A stretch of DNA of 64,000 nt, taken from contig NZ_JADPRZ010000013.1 of assembly GCF_017347095.1 (NCBI RefSeq), forward strand, positions 1-64,000, in the 5' to 3' direction. The translations under genes and the position numbers were made by a program. Origin of the DNA: Sporosarcina sp. E16_8. GTDB lineage: Bacteria > Bacillota > Bacilli > Bacillales_A > Planococcaceae. Positions within the stretch are counted from its first letter, which is position 1. The number at the start of each line of letters is the position of its first letter. The notes under the pieces are model-generated. The model was not told the origin of the DNA and made no database searches. It saw only the letters and a program-made list of their open reading frames with translations. Shown in pieces: positions 17,889 through 26,273 of this stretch.

Positions 17889-17936
17889 GGTTCTTGATGT
17901 CGATACTTCTACGGTAATGAATAAGAAGGGAATACA
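17889..17936 (+). pseudogene. short remnant of a SpoIIP-like gene
   Basis: About 46 bp (LDVDTSTVMNKKGI in frame) closely match the SpoIIP-like gene at 23459-23505 (LDVDTAAVMSKKGI). Similarity ends abruptly at a stop. The sequence up to 18078 has no clear gene. Confidence 0.5.
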
Positions 17937-18078
17937 TTATCACAGTTAAAGCATACGCGAGCAGATTTTTGTTCATTTGAATAAATTGGTGACGGTAATT
18001 TTGCAGAGGAAAGTGGGGGAAAGGAGAGCATGTAGACGGTGTCTATAATTAAGAGTTGGTTTAAATAGTTCAAGAATA

Positions 18079-18138
18079 CTAAAAAAATCAAGGTCTGTCC
18101 TATACGACGGAATATTACCGATATGTAGGACAGCCCTT
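18079..18138 (-). terminator. terminator of the zinc lipoprotein gene
   Basis: On the minus strand AAGGGCTGTCCTACATA pairs with TATAGGACAGACCTT and is followed by a run of seven T. It sits just after the stop of the minus-strand lipoprotein gene. Confidence 0.7.
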
Positions 18139-18144
18139 GTTAAC

Positions 18145-19080
18145 TTATTTATCGCTTAGAGCCTTCTCAAGCGTTTGAATATTGTAGTTCATTAATGAGA
18201 AGAAGTCTTCTTTATTTTTCACGTCATCAACCGTCAATACTCCAAGATTATGAAGCATAAGTGATTCGGCCCCGATTTCTTTTCGTATTACTTCTGTTAG
18301 CTTTGAGGACACGTTTTGTTCGAAGAGAACATACTTCACATCTTGTTCTTTCGCATATTCGACAAGGGATGTCAATTCTTTTTGAGAAGGCTCACTTTGT
18401 GAATTCAAACCAGCAATTGCAACTTGCTCAAGGCCGTACGTTTCGGCTATATTACCGAATGCAGCGTGTGAAACGAAGAATGTTTTTATTGATGCATTTG
18501 ATGCCATATCTATAAATTTCCGATCTAATTTAAGTAGATCATCCCGTAATTCTTCAAAGTTTTTCTCGAAATCTGCTTTTTTATCGGGAGCTAGTTCAAT
18601 TAAGGCGTCTTTAATTGAATAAGCAAGTGCATCACTCAAAATGGGCGACATCCATACATGTGGATCGAAGTCATCGTCATTATGTTCGTGTCCTACATCA
18701 AGATGCTCCCCACCAAGCATTTCTTCTGTTATTGCTTCAGATGTGGCAACCATTTTCACATGTTCATCTTTCAGCGTTTTCTCGGCATTCTCTACAAAAT
18801 CTTCAAGACCAAGTCCGATATAAAAGAATAAATCCGAGTCGGCAAGAGTCATCATTTCTTTTTGTGTAGGCTTGAAAGTATGCTCTTCTGCACCTGTCGG
18901 ATAGATTGATTTCACATCGACATGATTGCCACCAATTCGTTCTGTAAAGTATTGGAGTGGGTATACGGTTGTGTAAACAGTTAGTTGGTTTTCACTCTCT
19001 TTCTCATTTCCTATATTGCTACAAGCAGCAAGCAGTACCATTGTGAATAAAGAAATAATGATAAACAGTTTTTTATTCAT
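18145..19080 (-). CDS. znuA: zinc-binding lipoprotein of an ABC importer, ZnuA-like
   Basis: A 311-residue cluster A-I solute-binding protein that captures Zn2+ (or Mn2+) outside the membrane. A lipoprotein signal ends at LLAACSN. Metal ligands expected for the family are visible: the H of EEHTFKPT, DPHVWMSP after a His/Asp-rich loop (GHEHNDDDFD), SHAAFG, and a late acidic ligand. The loop favours zinc. ATG at 19080 has AGGAGG upstream, and an in-frame ORF extension to 19170 is unlikely. A Zur box lies in the promoter. The permease and ATPase partners (ZnuB, ZnuC) are not nearby, so it must use one encoded elsewhere. Confidence 0.85.
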   Translation of the reverse strand: MNKKLFIIISLFTMVLLAACSNIGNEKESENQLTVYTTVYPLQYFTERIGGNHVDVKSIYPTGAEEHTFKPTQKEMMTLADSDLFFYIGLGLEDFVENAEKTLKDEHVKMVATSEAITEEMLGGEHLDVGHEHNDDDFDPHVWMSPILSDALAYSIKDALIELAPDKKADFEKNFEELRDDLLKLDRKFIDMASNASIKTFFVSHAAFGNIAETYGLEQVAIAGLNSQSEPSQKELTSLVEYAKEQDVKYVLFEQNVSSKLTEVIRKEIGAESLMLHNLGVLTVDDVKNKEDFFSLMNYNIQTLEKALSDK

Positions 19081-19102
19081 TAGATAAAGTCCTCCCTTTT
19101 TT

Positions 19103-19123
19103 AAATAGTAACCATTACGGTTT
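19103..19123 (-). promoter_or_regulatory. Zur box upstream of znuA
   Basis: On the minus strand the 21-bp site carries GTAATGGTTAC within A/T-rich arms, a near-palindrome that fits the Bacillus Zur operator (GTAATnATTAC core with AAATC/GATTT arms). It lies 23 bp upstream of the start codon, so zinc repression is expected. Confidence 0.75.
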
Positions 19124-19447
19124 AAATTAATTGCATTTTTCATCATATAAGAAAAGAAATCATTTTGCAACTAAAAATTAATCGAATGAACTGGCTCTTT
19201 TGCAAAGCTTTTGCACATTTAAAAGATATACTAATAAACATCTTCAAAATGCTTTAAAGTCGTATTGAACATTTCGGTTTCCGGTATTAAACGAACCATT
19301 TTTTTAATATGTTTTTAAATTACAAAGCTAATAATTGGAGAAAAGTATGGATAATCAATTCGTTCCTAATAATCACAATAGGTCGTATGAATAGTGGAAA
19401 TTGCAATTCTCAATAACATTAATATAGGTATGATGGGGAGCATATTA

Positions 19448-19608
19448 TTACCGGTGGTCCACCAAATACTGTCTTTCATTTTCTAGAAAATCGCCCTTTA
19501 TATTCTAATAATATTCACGACACAGAGCGGATTATTCCTAACAATGATGACATCAACCTTCAACAAACAATTGGAATGCAGAAAATAAACGGTTATCACA
19601 ATTTATGA
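19448..19608 (+). pseudogene. gene remnant, unknown family
   Basis: An open stretch of about 53 codons without a start, beginning after a stop, reads as plausible protein (YDGEHIITGGPPNTVFHFLE and onward, with several Asn and Asp) and ends at a stop just before the next gene. I do not recognise the family. The preceding 19124-19447 holds nothing I can name. Confidence 0.35.
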
Positions 19609-19623
19609 AACTCGGTGGTGTTT

Positions 19624-20172
19624 ATGGTAGAAGAGATTCTGCAATGTTTTGAAAATAATAGTTTACTCGCTGTTGGGATAAGTATCATTCTAAATATTAG
19701 TATTAGTGTCTTGGGTTTTATACCAAGTGTATTTATAACGGCGGCAAATATCAGTTTCTTTGGATTTGGAAAAGGTTTAATTTTATCTATTCTAGGAGAG
19801 GCTTTGGGAGCAATGATAAGCTTTTACCTATATCGAAAAGGTATAAACAAAGTGAAAACTAATGTCTCTATTAACAATAAACATTTAAATAGATTACAAC
19901 AAACTAAAGGGATGGAAGCTTTTTTACTAATTTTAGCATCAAGGGTATTCCCGTTTGTACCATCAGGTTTAGTTACTTTGGCGAGTGCGGGTAGCAACGT
20001 TGGAATGTGGAATTTTTCGATAGCCAGTACACTTGGAAAAATACCTGCTCTTGTTATAGAAGCATACTCTACTCAGCAAATTCTCAATTGGAGTTGGCAG
20101 GGCAAAGTGATCTTAGGAATTTCATCGGTTATCATTATTAGTATATTAATAAGAAAGAGAACCTCTAAATAA
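19624..20172 (+). CDS. TVP38/TMEM64-family membrane protein
   Basis: A 182-residue membrane protein of the VTT (SNARE-associated) family, with 4-5 hydrophobic segments. Family-like features are the FGFGKG and GEALGA stretch in the first half and the conserved RVFPFVPSGLVTLASAG motif in the second. VTT/DedA-type proteins are implicated in lipid scrambling or envelope transport; its own function is unknown. ATG 19624 is close behind GGTGGTG; GTG 19615 is an alternative giving 185 residues. Confidence 0.7.
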   Translation: MVEEILQCFENNSLLAVGISIILNISISVLGFIPSVFITAANISFFGFGKGLILSILGEALGAMISFYLYRKGINKVKTNVSINNKHLNRLQQTKGMEAFLLILASRVFPFVPSGLVTLASAGSNVGMWNFSIASTLGKIPALVIEAYSTQQILNWSWQGKVILGISSVIIISILIRKRTSK

Positions 20173-20638
20173 ATAACGGGTTCTCTTCTGTGGGATAAAA
20201 CAACAAAATAGTATGGTAAATCACATACCTTTTCGCAATAGCTGATAGGTCCCATTCTTTTTGGTGTCTAGCCATTCATATGATTTCATCATTAAAAAAC
20301 GCAACAGGTTTAGCAAGAACTTTACAATGTACAATGGTCATTGTACAAAAAGCTTATACTGCGATTTTAAGGGATGTTATATATGCTGAAAAGTAAGCCA
20401 TTATCGTATAAAAATAAAAGACATTTTGCCTTTGCATTGAAATATAGGCTATATTAAAGGCTAGTGTTGTTTTTTGTATTCAACTAACGGGCAATAATTG
20501 AATAAGGAATATTAGAAACCTAATTAGTCTAAAAGGAAAGAAAATTCGAACCTTTTTGTGCTGATTACGTCCATAAGATAAATGAATTTTTGTATGAAAC
20601 TACAAATATGAATGATTTTATGGAGAGGTTTGAGAAAA
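20173..20638. other. gene-free stretch with a palindrome
   Basis: No gene is recognised. The main feature is the perfect palindrome at 20328-20347, listed separately. Confidence 0.4.
20328..20347. promoter_or_regulatory. TGTACAATG palindrome
   Basis: TGTACAATG and CATTGTACA are separated by GT, a perfect 20-bp palindrome in the gene-free stretch 291 bp before the DUF5412-like gene. It looks like a repressor operator, but its regulator and target gene are unclear. Confidence 0.4.
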
Positions 20639-21004
20639 ATGAGTAAGTTAATAAAGATTTTACTAATGGTTATTGCTGTCACTATTTTGTTTGGCATAAT
20701 ATTTATGTATCAGGTATTAAACCCAAGGCTAAGTATTATTCAGGTGAATGAGGAAAATGCAGAAGGAATTTATGTTTCACCAGATGGAGAGAAAAGTATA
20801 ACGGTTTATTTTAACGGAGGGCTAATATTCCATAACGATGTAACCTATGTGGGGGTGCTTCAAGATTCTAAAACTGGTTTGAGAAAGAATATTTTTCTAG
20901 TGATGCCAAATGTTAAAGAAGTCCGATGGGTAAATAATGAAACGATTGTTGTTAATGGTATAGAAATTGCTATTGATGATACCTATGACTTTAGGAAGAA
21001 ATAA
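20639..21004 (+). CDS. DUF5412-like membrane-anchored protein
   Basis: A 121-residue protein with an N-terminal membrane segment (residues 6-24) and an exported beta-rich domain. The pattern YVSPDGEKSITVYF, then a WVNNETIVVNG segment and a final DDTYDFR, fits the DUF5412 family as I remember it; no function is known. ATG 20639 has GGAGAGG upstream. It stands alone and is followed by a strong terminator after about 115 bp. Confidence 0.6.
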   Translation: MSKLIKILLMVIAVTILFGIIFMYQVLNPRLSIIQVNEENAEGIYVSPDGEKSITVYFNGGLIFHNDVTYVGVLQDSKTGLRKNIFLVMPNVKEVRWVNNETIVVNGIEIAIDDTYDFRKK

Positions 21005-21119
21005 AATAAAAGAATTTGAACAATTGTAGACCATTACGGTGGGTTGAATGATGAATGGAATTAGAGAGTTCTTATTTACTAACGCACCTTTAGTGGAATT
21101 ATTAAGCGTTTTCAAAAAA

Positions 21120-21150
21120 AAAAGCATCGGTGCTAACCGATGCTTTTTTG
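21120..21150 (+). terminator. rho-independent terminator
   Basis: AAAGCATCGG (21121-21130) pairs with CCGATGCTTT (21137-21146), followed by further T residues. Confidence 0.85.
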
Positions 21151-21557
21151 GTCGTTAAAATAGGCGTTATTTTTTATGTTTTTTTATCAATTGTCCCCCT
21201 GAAGTGAACTCGTTACTAAATAAAGTGGACTCTTTTTTGTTGTCAAGTCACTTCGTTTTTTGGTAAAATTTGGTGGAATTCTACTCGCAATCTACCTTTG
21301 CGACACTATTACTTCATGTATTGACTAAGATTCACACTTTTATTTTTAATAATTGCCCAAATCAGATTATTAATGAAATTTAACTACATTTTAAAAGAAC
21401 GGAAAAAGTATAGATTCTCATTCTCCATATTTCCTGCAAACTTTTAAAGTAGAGTAAATGCTGCACCTTTATTTTTGAAAAACTATAAATAAGGCAGAAA
21501 ACGAGCTAAATATTTTTGGATTTTCAACAATTAGATGAAGGATAAGGAGAAAAAACT
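21151..21557. other. gene-free stretch before the mreB-like gene
   Basis: No gene is seen. The piece around 21190-21240, with TGTCCCCCTGAAG and AGTGGACT, vaguely resembles an IS terminus, but no partner end is visible. A ribosome binding site (AAGGATAAGGAG) precedes the mreB-like start. Confidence 0.35.
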
Positions 21558-22105
21558 ATGTTTGGTATGGGTGCAAGATGTTTTGGAATTGATTTAGGAA
21601 CAGCAAACACCCTTATTTTTGTTAAAGGGAAAGGTATCGTTGTTCGGGAACCATCCGTTGTTGCGATGAAAACTGAAACAAGACAAATTATTGCCATCGG
21701 AAATGATGCGAAGAATATGATTGGTCGTACTCCGGGAAACATTGTGACCGTGTGTCCGATGAAAGAAGGTGTTATTGCGGATTATGAAACTACGGCAATG
21801 ATGACGAATCATTTTATAAAAAAAATACAAAACCAAAGTATTCTTCGCAATAAGCAGTATGTAATAGTTTGTATACCATCTGGGGTAACAACGATAGAAA
21901 GACGTGCTGTCATCAATGCAGCTAAACAAGCAGGGGTGCGGGATGCCTTTTTGATTGAAGAGGCGTTTGCCGCAGCAATTGGATCTGGTTTACCAGTATG
22001 GGAACCAACTGGGAGCATGGTTGTTGATATTGGCGCCGGTACAACGGAAGTCGCGGTCATTTCTTTGGGCGGAATTGTGATTAGCCACTCCATACGTGTC
22101 GCTGG

Positions 22106-22379
22106 TGTATTTTGCAAAAACGAAGTACAGAGAATTGCAAAGGATTCGTACATAGTTTTGCAAAGTATACTGCAGACTCCATGGTGATGTGACATGGAGC
22201 CTCTACGGGCAAGATGCACGAGCCAAGAAGCCAGGCACCACTAGGACCTGGCTCTGCCAATGTAGGCTATCATGCCCGCCTCTCCATGTAAAATCTTGCT
22301 CAAATCGGTATGTATTTTTCTTTGCATTTCTCTGCATCATCATATTGCAATACTATGTACTGTTATTTTGCATTACACA
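22106..22379. mobile_element. 274-bp MITE with TGT...ACA ends
   Basis: The element is flanked by a perfect 5-bp target duplication, GCTGG at 22101-22105 and 22380-22384. Its ends begin TGT and finish ACA, and the first 36 bases of each end align without gaps with about two thirds identity. TTGCA-type boxes repeat at about 22-bp spacing (22113, 22135 and 22158 on the left; several on the right), like TnsB-binding sites of Tn7-type ends. It has no gene of its own and would need a transposase in trans. The middle (22177-22289) is highly structured. Confidence 0.8.
22177..22289 (+). ncRNA. structured core of the MITE, possible RNA
   Basis: ACATGGAG (22192-22199) pairs with CTCCATGT (22282-22289), CGGGCA (22206-22211) pairs with TGCCCG (22273-22278), and AGCCAGG (22229-22235) pairs with CCTGGCT (22247-22253), giving a nested branched fold. 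CTCCATG at 22177-22183 can instead pair with 22193-22199, so two folds exclude each other. Strand and expression are unknown. Confidence 0.4.
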
Positions 22380-22847
22380 GCTGGTAATGAAATGGATAAA
22401 TCAATCATTAGATGTATTAGAAAAAGATGTAATTAAATATTAGGTGAACGGACCGCCGAGAGTATTAAAATGGAAATTGGCGCTGTTGGAGATATAGAAG
22501 GAATTGCGAGTATGGAAATTCGTAGTCGGGATCAACTAACCGGTCTACCAAAAATTATTGAGATTCAGGCAGATGATATTCGGAATGCATTAAGCGAAAC
22601 GGTTTATTCCATTATCGAATCAGTGAAAAACACATTAGAAAATACACCTCCAGAACTGGCTGCTGACATTATGGACAATGGAATTAGATTAACGGGTGGC
22701 GGAGCTTTGTTGCGTAATTTGGATAAAGTTATTAGTGAAGAAACTCAAATACATGCTCTAATAGCTAATGACCCACTCGATTGTGTAGCTATTGGAATTG
22801 GAACAGCTTTAGAAAACATTCACTTATTTAAAACTAAAGCAAAATAG

Positions 22848-23118
22848 ATTATTAGCATTATGTAAATCCCTGGTCATAAAAACCCTCTTAACTTTATCTC
22901 TTAAAATTACCTAGGTAAAATTCGTGATGTGCATCTTCGTTAAAAAAAAGCGATTAACAGTAATAGGGGCGTTCTTCTTGCTTTTAATAATTTATAACAA
23001 TAAAGAATTTAAAGATGCGGTCATTACAATCCAACTTGTAATGGAAGAACTTTTAATTATTAAAAAGACTTCTATATCCGACATTGTGCTACATATATTA
23101 GCTGACGGAGGAATGCCT
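22848..23118 (+). other. gap with an in-frame leader before the SpoIIP-like gene
   Basis: The frame of the next gene is open back to 22924 (GTG) and would add a Lys-rich start and a hydrophobic segment. A better ribosome binding site at the later ATG argues that this stretch is leader or remnant coding. Confidence 0.3.
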
Positions 23119-23934
23119 ATGAAGAAGTCGTTGAAAGTTTGGGGTGCACTTATCTTCTTTCTTTTCATATTTCCAGTTATCTTAGAACAGATCCCGAGTG
23201 AAACCCCAGAAGAAGTAGCAGTCGTCGCTCCATTGAATAACCGGCAATTAGTATATGCGACAAATCTCATCGAACCGGAACAACAAATCCAAACAGGCAT
23301 GCGTGCGCTTTTATTTGCTACACATTCACATGAAGCATTTGAACCTATCACTCAACAACATGATGGGAAAATTGCGGTTTCTCATCCGGAAGCGAATATT
23401 ATGAAGCTAAATGAAACGATAAAATCCCAGTTGGAATTCAATGGAATATCAACTGAAATTCTTGATGTCGATACTGCGGCGGTAATGAGTAAGAAGGGGA
23501 TACCTTATAGTAAGTCGTATGATGTGATTAGGCCGTATGTACAAAAGGCGTTGGAAGACGTCGATTATGACATCATAATCGACATTCACCGCGATTCCCT
23601 TAAAGCAGACAGAACGACACTCACGTATGAAGGAGAAAAGTATGCAAAAATCGTTTTTGTTATTGGCGGTGAGCATAGTAACTTCAAATTAAATAAGGAA
23701 TTGGTCGAAAGATTGACAGCCGAATTAGAGAAAATTGTTCCGGGAATAACTAGGCCTCTTGTTTTCAAAGCAGGACACGGTGTAGACGGGAAGTATAACC
23801 AAGATCTTGATCCGCGGCTCGTACTTGTTGAAATGGGTGGGATTGGTAATAATGAAGAAGAACTGAACAGAACATCAGCCGTTATTGGAAAAGCTGTATC
23901 ACAAGTGCTACAGAAAAATGAGGAATGCTGTTGA
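23119..23934 (+). CDS. SpoIIP-like peptidoglycan amidase
   Basis: A 271-residue exported protein of the SpoIIP family, enzymes that remove stem peptides from peptidoglycan and in sporulation act with SpoIID during engulfment. An N-terminal membrane anchor (residues 5-22) precedes the catalytic domain. Family motifs are the first metal-site segment (FATHSHEAF, cf. THNTES in SpoIIP), IIIDIHRDS and the late YNQDLDPRLVLVEMGG. ATG 23119 follows GGAGG at 7 nt; the in-frame extension to 22924 is less likely. It is shorter than classical SpoIIP and one of two complete members in this window. Its partner and timing are unknown. Confidence 0.75.
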   Translation: MKKSLKVWGALIFFLFIFPVILEQIPSETPEEVAVVAPLNNRQLVYATNLIEPEQQIQTGMRALLFATHSHEAFEPITQQHDGKIAVSHPEANIMKLNETIKSQLEFNGISTEILDVDTAAVMSKKGIPYSKSYDVIRPYVQKALEDVDYDIIIDIHRDSLKADRTTLTYEGEKYAKIVFVIGGEHSNFKLNKELVERLTAELEKIVPGITRPLVFKAGHGVDGKYNQDLDPRLVLVEMGGIGNNEEELNRTSAVIGKAVSQVLQKNEECC

Positions 23935-23957
23935 ATGAGTATGCTATAGAAACTAAG

Positions 23958-24008
23958 AAAAAGGCAGCCCAAAAAGTTGGTTTTCTCAACTTCGGGAACT
24001 GCCTTTTT
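23958..24008. terminator. terminator shared by convergent genes
   Basis: AAAAAGGCAG pairs with CTGCCTTTTT, with an inner AAGTTG/CAACTT stem. It lies between the SpoIIP-like gene and the convergent resA-like gene and can serve both strands. Confidence 0.8.
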
Positions 24009-24133
24009 ATTATTTATTGGATTGACTGTAAGGATAATAGAAAGAACTGCTTGACTATCTTATCTTTCCCAACTGATAAAAAAACTGCCCGGCTATAAGA
24101 ATATCCTTGTTTGTTTATGTTCATAAAAATCCT

Positions 24134-24670
24134 TTATTTAGTCTTAATGCTTTCCATATATCCTTGAATGTCTTTTTCGCTCATTTCACCAGTAATGATT
24201 TTTATAATTTTCCCATCTGGATTTATAAGAATAGTCGTAGGTAACGGACGAATACTATACGCTCCCATAACACTTTTTGTTTTATCAATGAGGGTGGGAA
24301 AAGTCATATCATATTGTTCGGCAAATGTTCGAACTTTCAAGTCAGACTCTGCGATATTGACAGCTAATACTTGAACCCCTTGATTTTTATAAACCTCATA
24401 TTGCCGATCCATCGCGGGCATTTCCTTTTTACAAGGAGCACACCAAGTTCCCCAAAAGTTTAAGAACACACCTTGGCCTTTATAACCCGACAGTTGATGA
24501 CTTTCACCGTCTAAGTCGACTAATGCGAAATCTGGTGCAACGTCCCCGACCTTCAATACATCATATTGTTCTTTTGTGAAGCTGCTGTATATTGTGAAAA
24601 CAACGGCACCAGCCAACACTGTTAGAACGAATAAGCGCGTGATAAAACGATTTTTCTTATTGTTACTCAT
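24134..24670 (-). CDS. resA: ResA-like thiol-disulfide oxidoreductase
   Basis: A 178-residue membrane-anchored thioredoxin of the TlpA/ResA class. One N-terminal membrane segment (about residues 11-30) is followed by an extracytoplasmic AhpC/TSA-type domain with the active site FWGTWCAPCKKEMP and the cis-Pro segment RPLPTTILI. ResA reduces disulfides in apocytochrome c for haem attachment and depends on CcdA for electrons; a CcdA gene lies 4 kb away on the other strand. Here it may keep secreted copper proteins reduced. ATG at 24670 has a purine-rich ribosome binding site (AAAGGGG). Confidence 0.8.
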   Translation of the reverse strand: MSNNKKNRFITRLFVLTVLAGAVVFTIYSSFTKEQYDVLKVGDVAPDFALVDLDGESHQLSGYKGQGVFLNFWGTWCAPCKKEMPAMDRQYEVYKNQGVQVLAVNIAESDLKVRTFAEQYDMTFPTLIDKTKSVMGAYSIRPLPTTILINPDGKIIKIITGEMSEKDIQGYMESIKTK

Positions 24671-24892
24671 CTTTCGGTTGCCCCTTTCGAGACCCTACAA
24701 GCCGCTAACAGTATGCTTGAAATGTCTTTGATATGATAAGTACTATACTAAAGATATATCAAAAAAATATGCAGACACAAAGCTGTCATGTTCGTTAAAA
24801 AAAATCGTTACCTTTTGTCATGTTTAGTTCTCTCTGCATAATTTCTTCATATTTATTCTCTATACTAAATTTTGAGAGGAGAGAGTGTTCAG

Positions 24893-26254
24893 ATGAACAG
24901 AATCTCTATAAAGCTGGCCGCTTACTTTTTTATTACTGTGCTTATAATGGAAACATCATTAATCTTTTATCTCCATCAGAATATCATCCATGCAAGGATT
25001 GATGAAGAATACACTCGATTATTGGCGAACGGTTCAAATCACCGGGACGTGTTGGAAGACAATTATTCAGATATGACGTTAAAACATATCGCATTGATGG
25101 AGACAAATGGTGAGCGGGAAGTTGTTATCACAGATGGCCAAGAAATCATAGCCAGTAGCTCCGATGAAAACAATTCGATAATAAAACAATACTCTTCCCT
25201 AATAAGGGATCTTGACTTGGATGAAGACAGGATTTTGGTTTCCGACTGGAAAGAGTCAGCGTATATTATTAGCGCTCATCCTTATAAAGTAGATTCTACT
25301 CATTCCGGATACGTTGTAATGTTTCAAAGTACTCGTTCTATTGAACGGTTAGTTAGTAAGCAAAACTTACACTTCGGCTTGGCGGGAGGAGCAAGCGTAA
25401 TCGCGCTGTTCATCATCTATGCGGCCCTTTCTAAATTCCTTACACGCCCGCTCATCCGTATGAAGGAAGCGACAGAAAAATTGAGCAAAGGAGAATTCGA
25501 CGTAAGTCTTCCCTTTGTTGGTAATGATGAGCTAGGTGAGTTATCGGGCTCAATCCAAAAACTTGCGAGTGATTTGGAACGGTTAAAAACTGAACGTAAT
25601 GAATTTCTGGCGTCAATTGCTCATGAATTAAGTACACCACTAACGTATTTGATTGGGTATTCAAAAGTGGCAATGAGACAAGAGGTGGACGAGAAGGAAC
25701 GCAGGCACTTTCTTGCAATAATTGCAGAAGAGTCGGACCGAATGAAGGATCTCGTTAAAAATTTATTGGATTTAGCGAAAATGGATGAGACAACTTTCAC
25801 GGTGTCAAAGGAATCCTTTTGGGTGCGTCCATTCTTTGAGGATCTCCATAGGTTAGTTGGACCATCTTATAAACTGAAGAAACTCAGTCTTGACTTACTA
25901 TGTGACGAGGATTTCCAAATCCAGGCTGATCCATTACGATTGGAGCAGATTGTCCTGAATTTACTGGACAACGCCTCCAAATACTCAGAAGAAGATACAA
26001 CTGTAACGTTAAACGTGTATAAAAAAGAGGGGAAAACAGTCATTTCCGTTACTGATGTCGGAATTGGAATTCCACCGGAAGATATTGAATTTATCTTCGA
26101 GAAACTATACCGCGTAGAAAAATCGCGTTCACGTACATCCGGGGGATCAGGTATTGGTCTGGCAATCGTCAAGGAACTTGTCGAAGCCCACGGTGGCCGT
26201 ATTCAAGTGGAAAGTAGCCTTGGGAAAGGAAGTACGTTCACCGTTATAATTTAA
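24893..26254 (+). CDS. sensor histidine kinase
   Basis: A 453-residue membrane kinase. TM1 (about residues 8-27), an extracytoplasmic sensing domain of about 130 residues, TM2 (about 160-180), HAMP, HisKA with the phospho-accepting H244 (IAHELSTPLTYL), then HATPase_c with NLLDNASKYS and GGSGIGLAIVKEL. ATG 24893 has a GAGAGGAGAGAG ribosome binding site. It is followed after about 20 bp by its response regulator and then by redox genes, so the pair probably senses an extracytoplasmic metal or redox stress; the signal is not readable from the sequence. Confidence 0.9.
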   Translation: MNRISIKLAAYFFITVLIMETSLIFYLHQNIIHARIDEEYTRLLANGSNHRDVLEDNYSDMTLKHIALMETNGEREVVITDGQEIIASSSDENNSIIKQYSSLIRDLDLDEDRILVSDWKESAYIISAHPYKVDSTHSGYVVMFQSTRSIERLVSKQNLHFGLAGGASVIALFIIYAALSKFLTRPLIRMKEATEKLSKGEFDVSLPFVGNDELGELSGSIQKLASDLERLKTERNEFLASIAHELSTPLTYLIGYSKVAMRQEVDEKERRHFLAIIAEESDRMKDLVKNLLDLAKMDETTFTVSKESFWVRPFFEDLHRLVGPSYKLKKLSLDLLCDEDFQIQADPLRLEQIVLNLLDNASKYSEEDTTVTLNVYKKEGKTVISVTDVGIGIPPEDIEFIFEKLYRVEKSRSRTSGGSGIGLAIVKELVEAHGGRIQVESSLGKGSTFTVII

Positions 26255-26273
26255 TGGGAGGCCTGAGGATAAC

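Larger units (their letters stand above)
21558..22847 (+). pseudogene. MreB/Mbl-like gene split by a MITE
   Basis: An actin-like cell-shape protein gene in two pieces. The first part (21558-22105) has the MreB phosphate-1 motif [10 protein letters not shown], the [12 protein letters not shown] segment and the phosphate-2 motif [18 protein letters not shown]. The second part (22385-22847) resumes with GNEMDKSII and contains [13 protein letters not shown] and the adenosine motif [12 protein letters not shown]. Removing the 274-bp MITE and one TSD copy restores the frame exactly (RVAG-NEMDKS), so the insertion is clean. A further in-frame stop (TAA 22434-22436) follows in the second half, so the gene is dead twice over. 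It is probably an extra paralogue, because core mreB is normally linked to mreCD. Confidence 0.85.

Noticed and set aside
21185..21245. IS terminus suggested by TGTCCCCCTGAAG and AGTGGACT
   Set aside because: No second end or target duplication could be found nearby, so it stays an unsupported resemblance.
22106..22379. Group II intron or TnpB-type IS as the mreB-like insertion
   Set aside because: The clean 5-bp duplication and inverted TGT/ACA ends fit a DNA transposon; there is no domain V-like hairpin, reverse transcriptase or TnpB.
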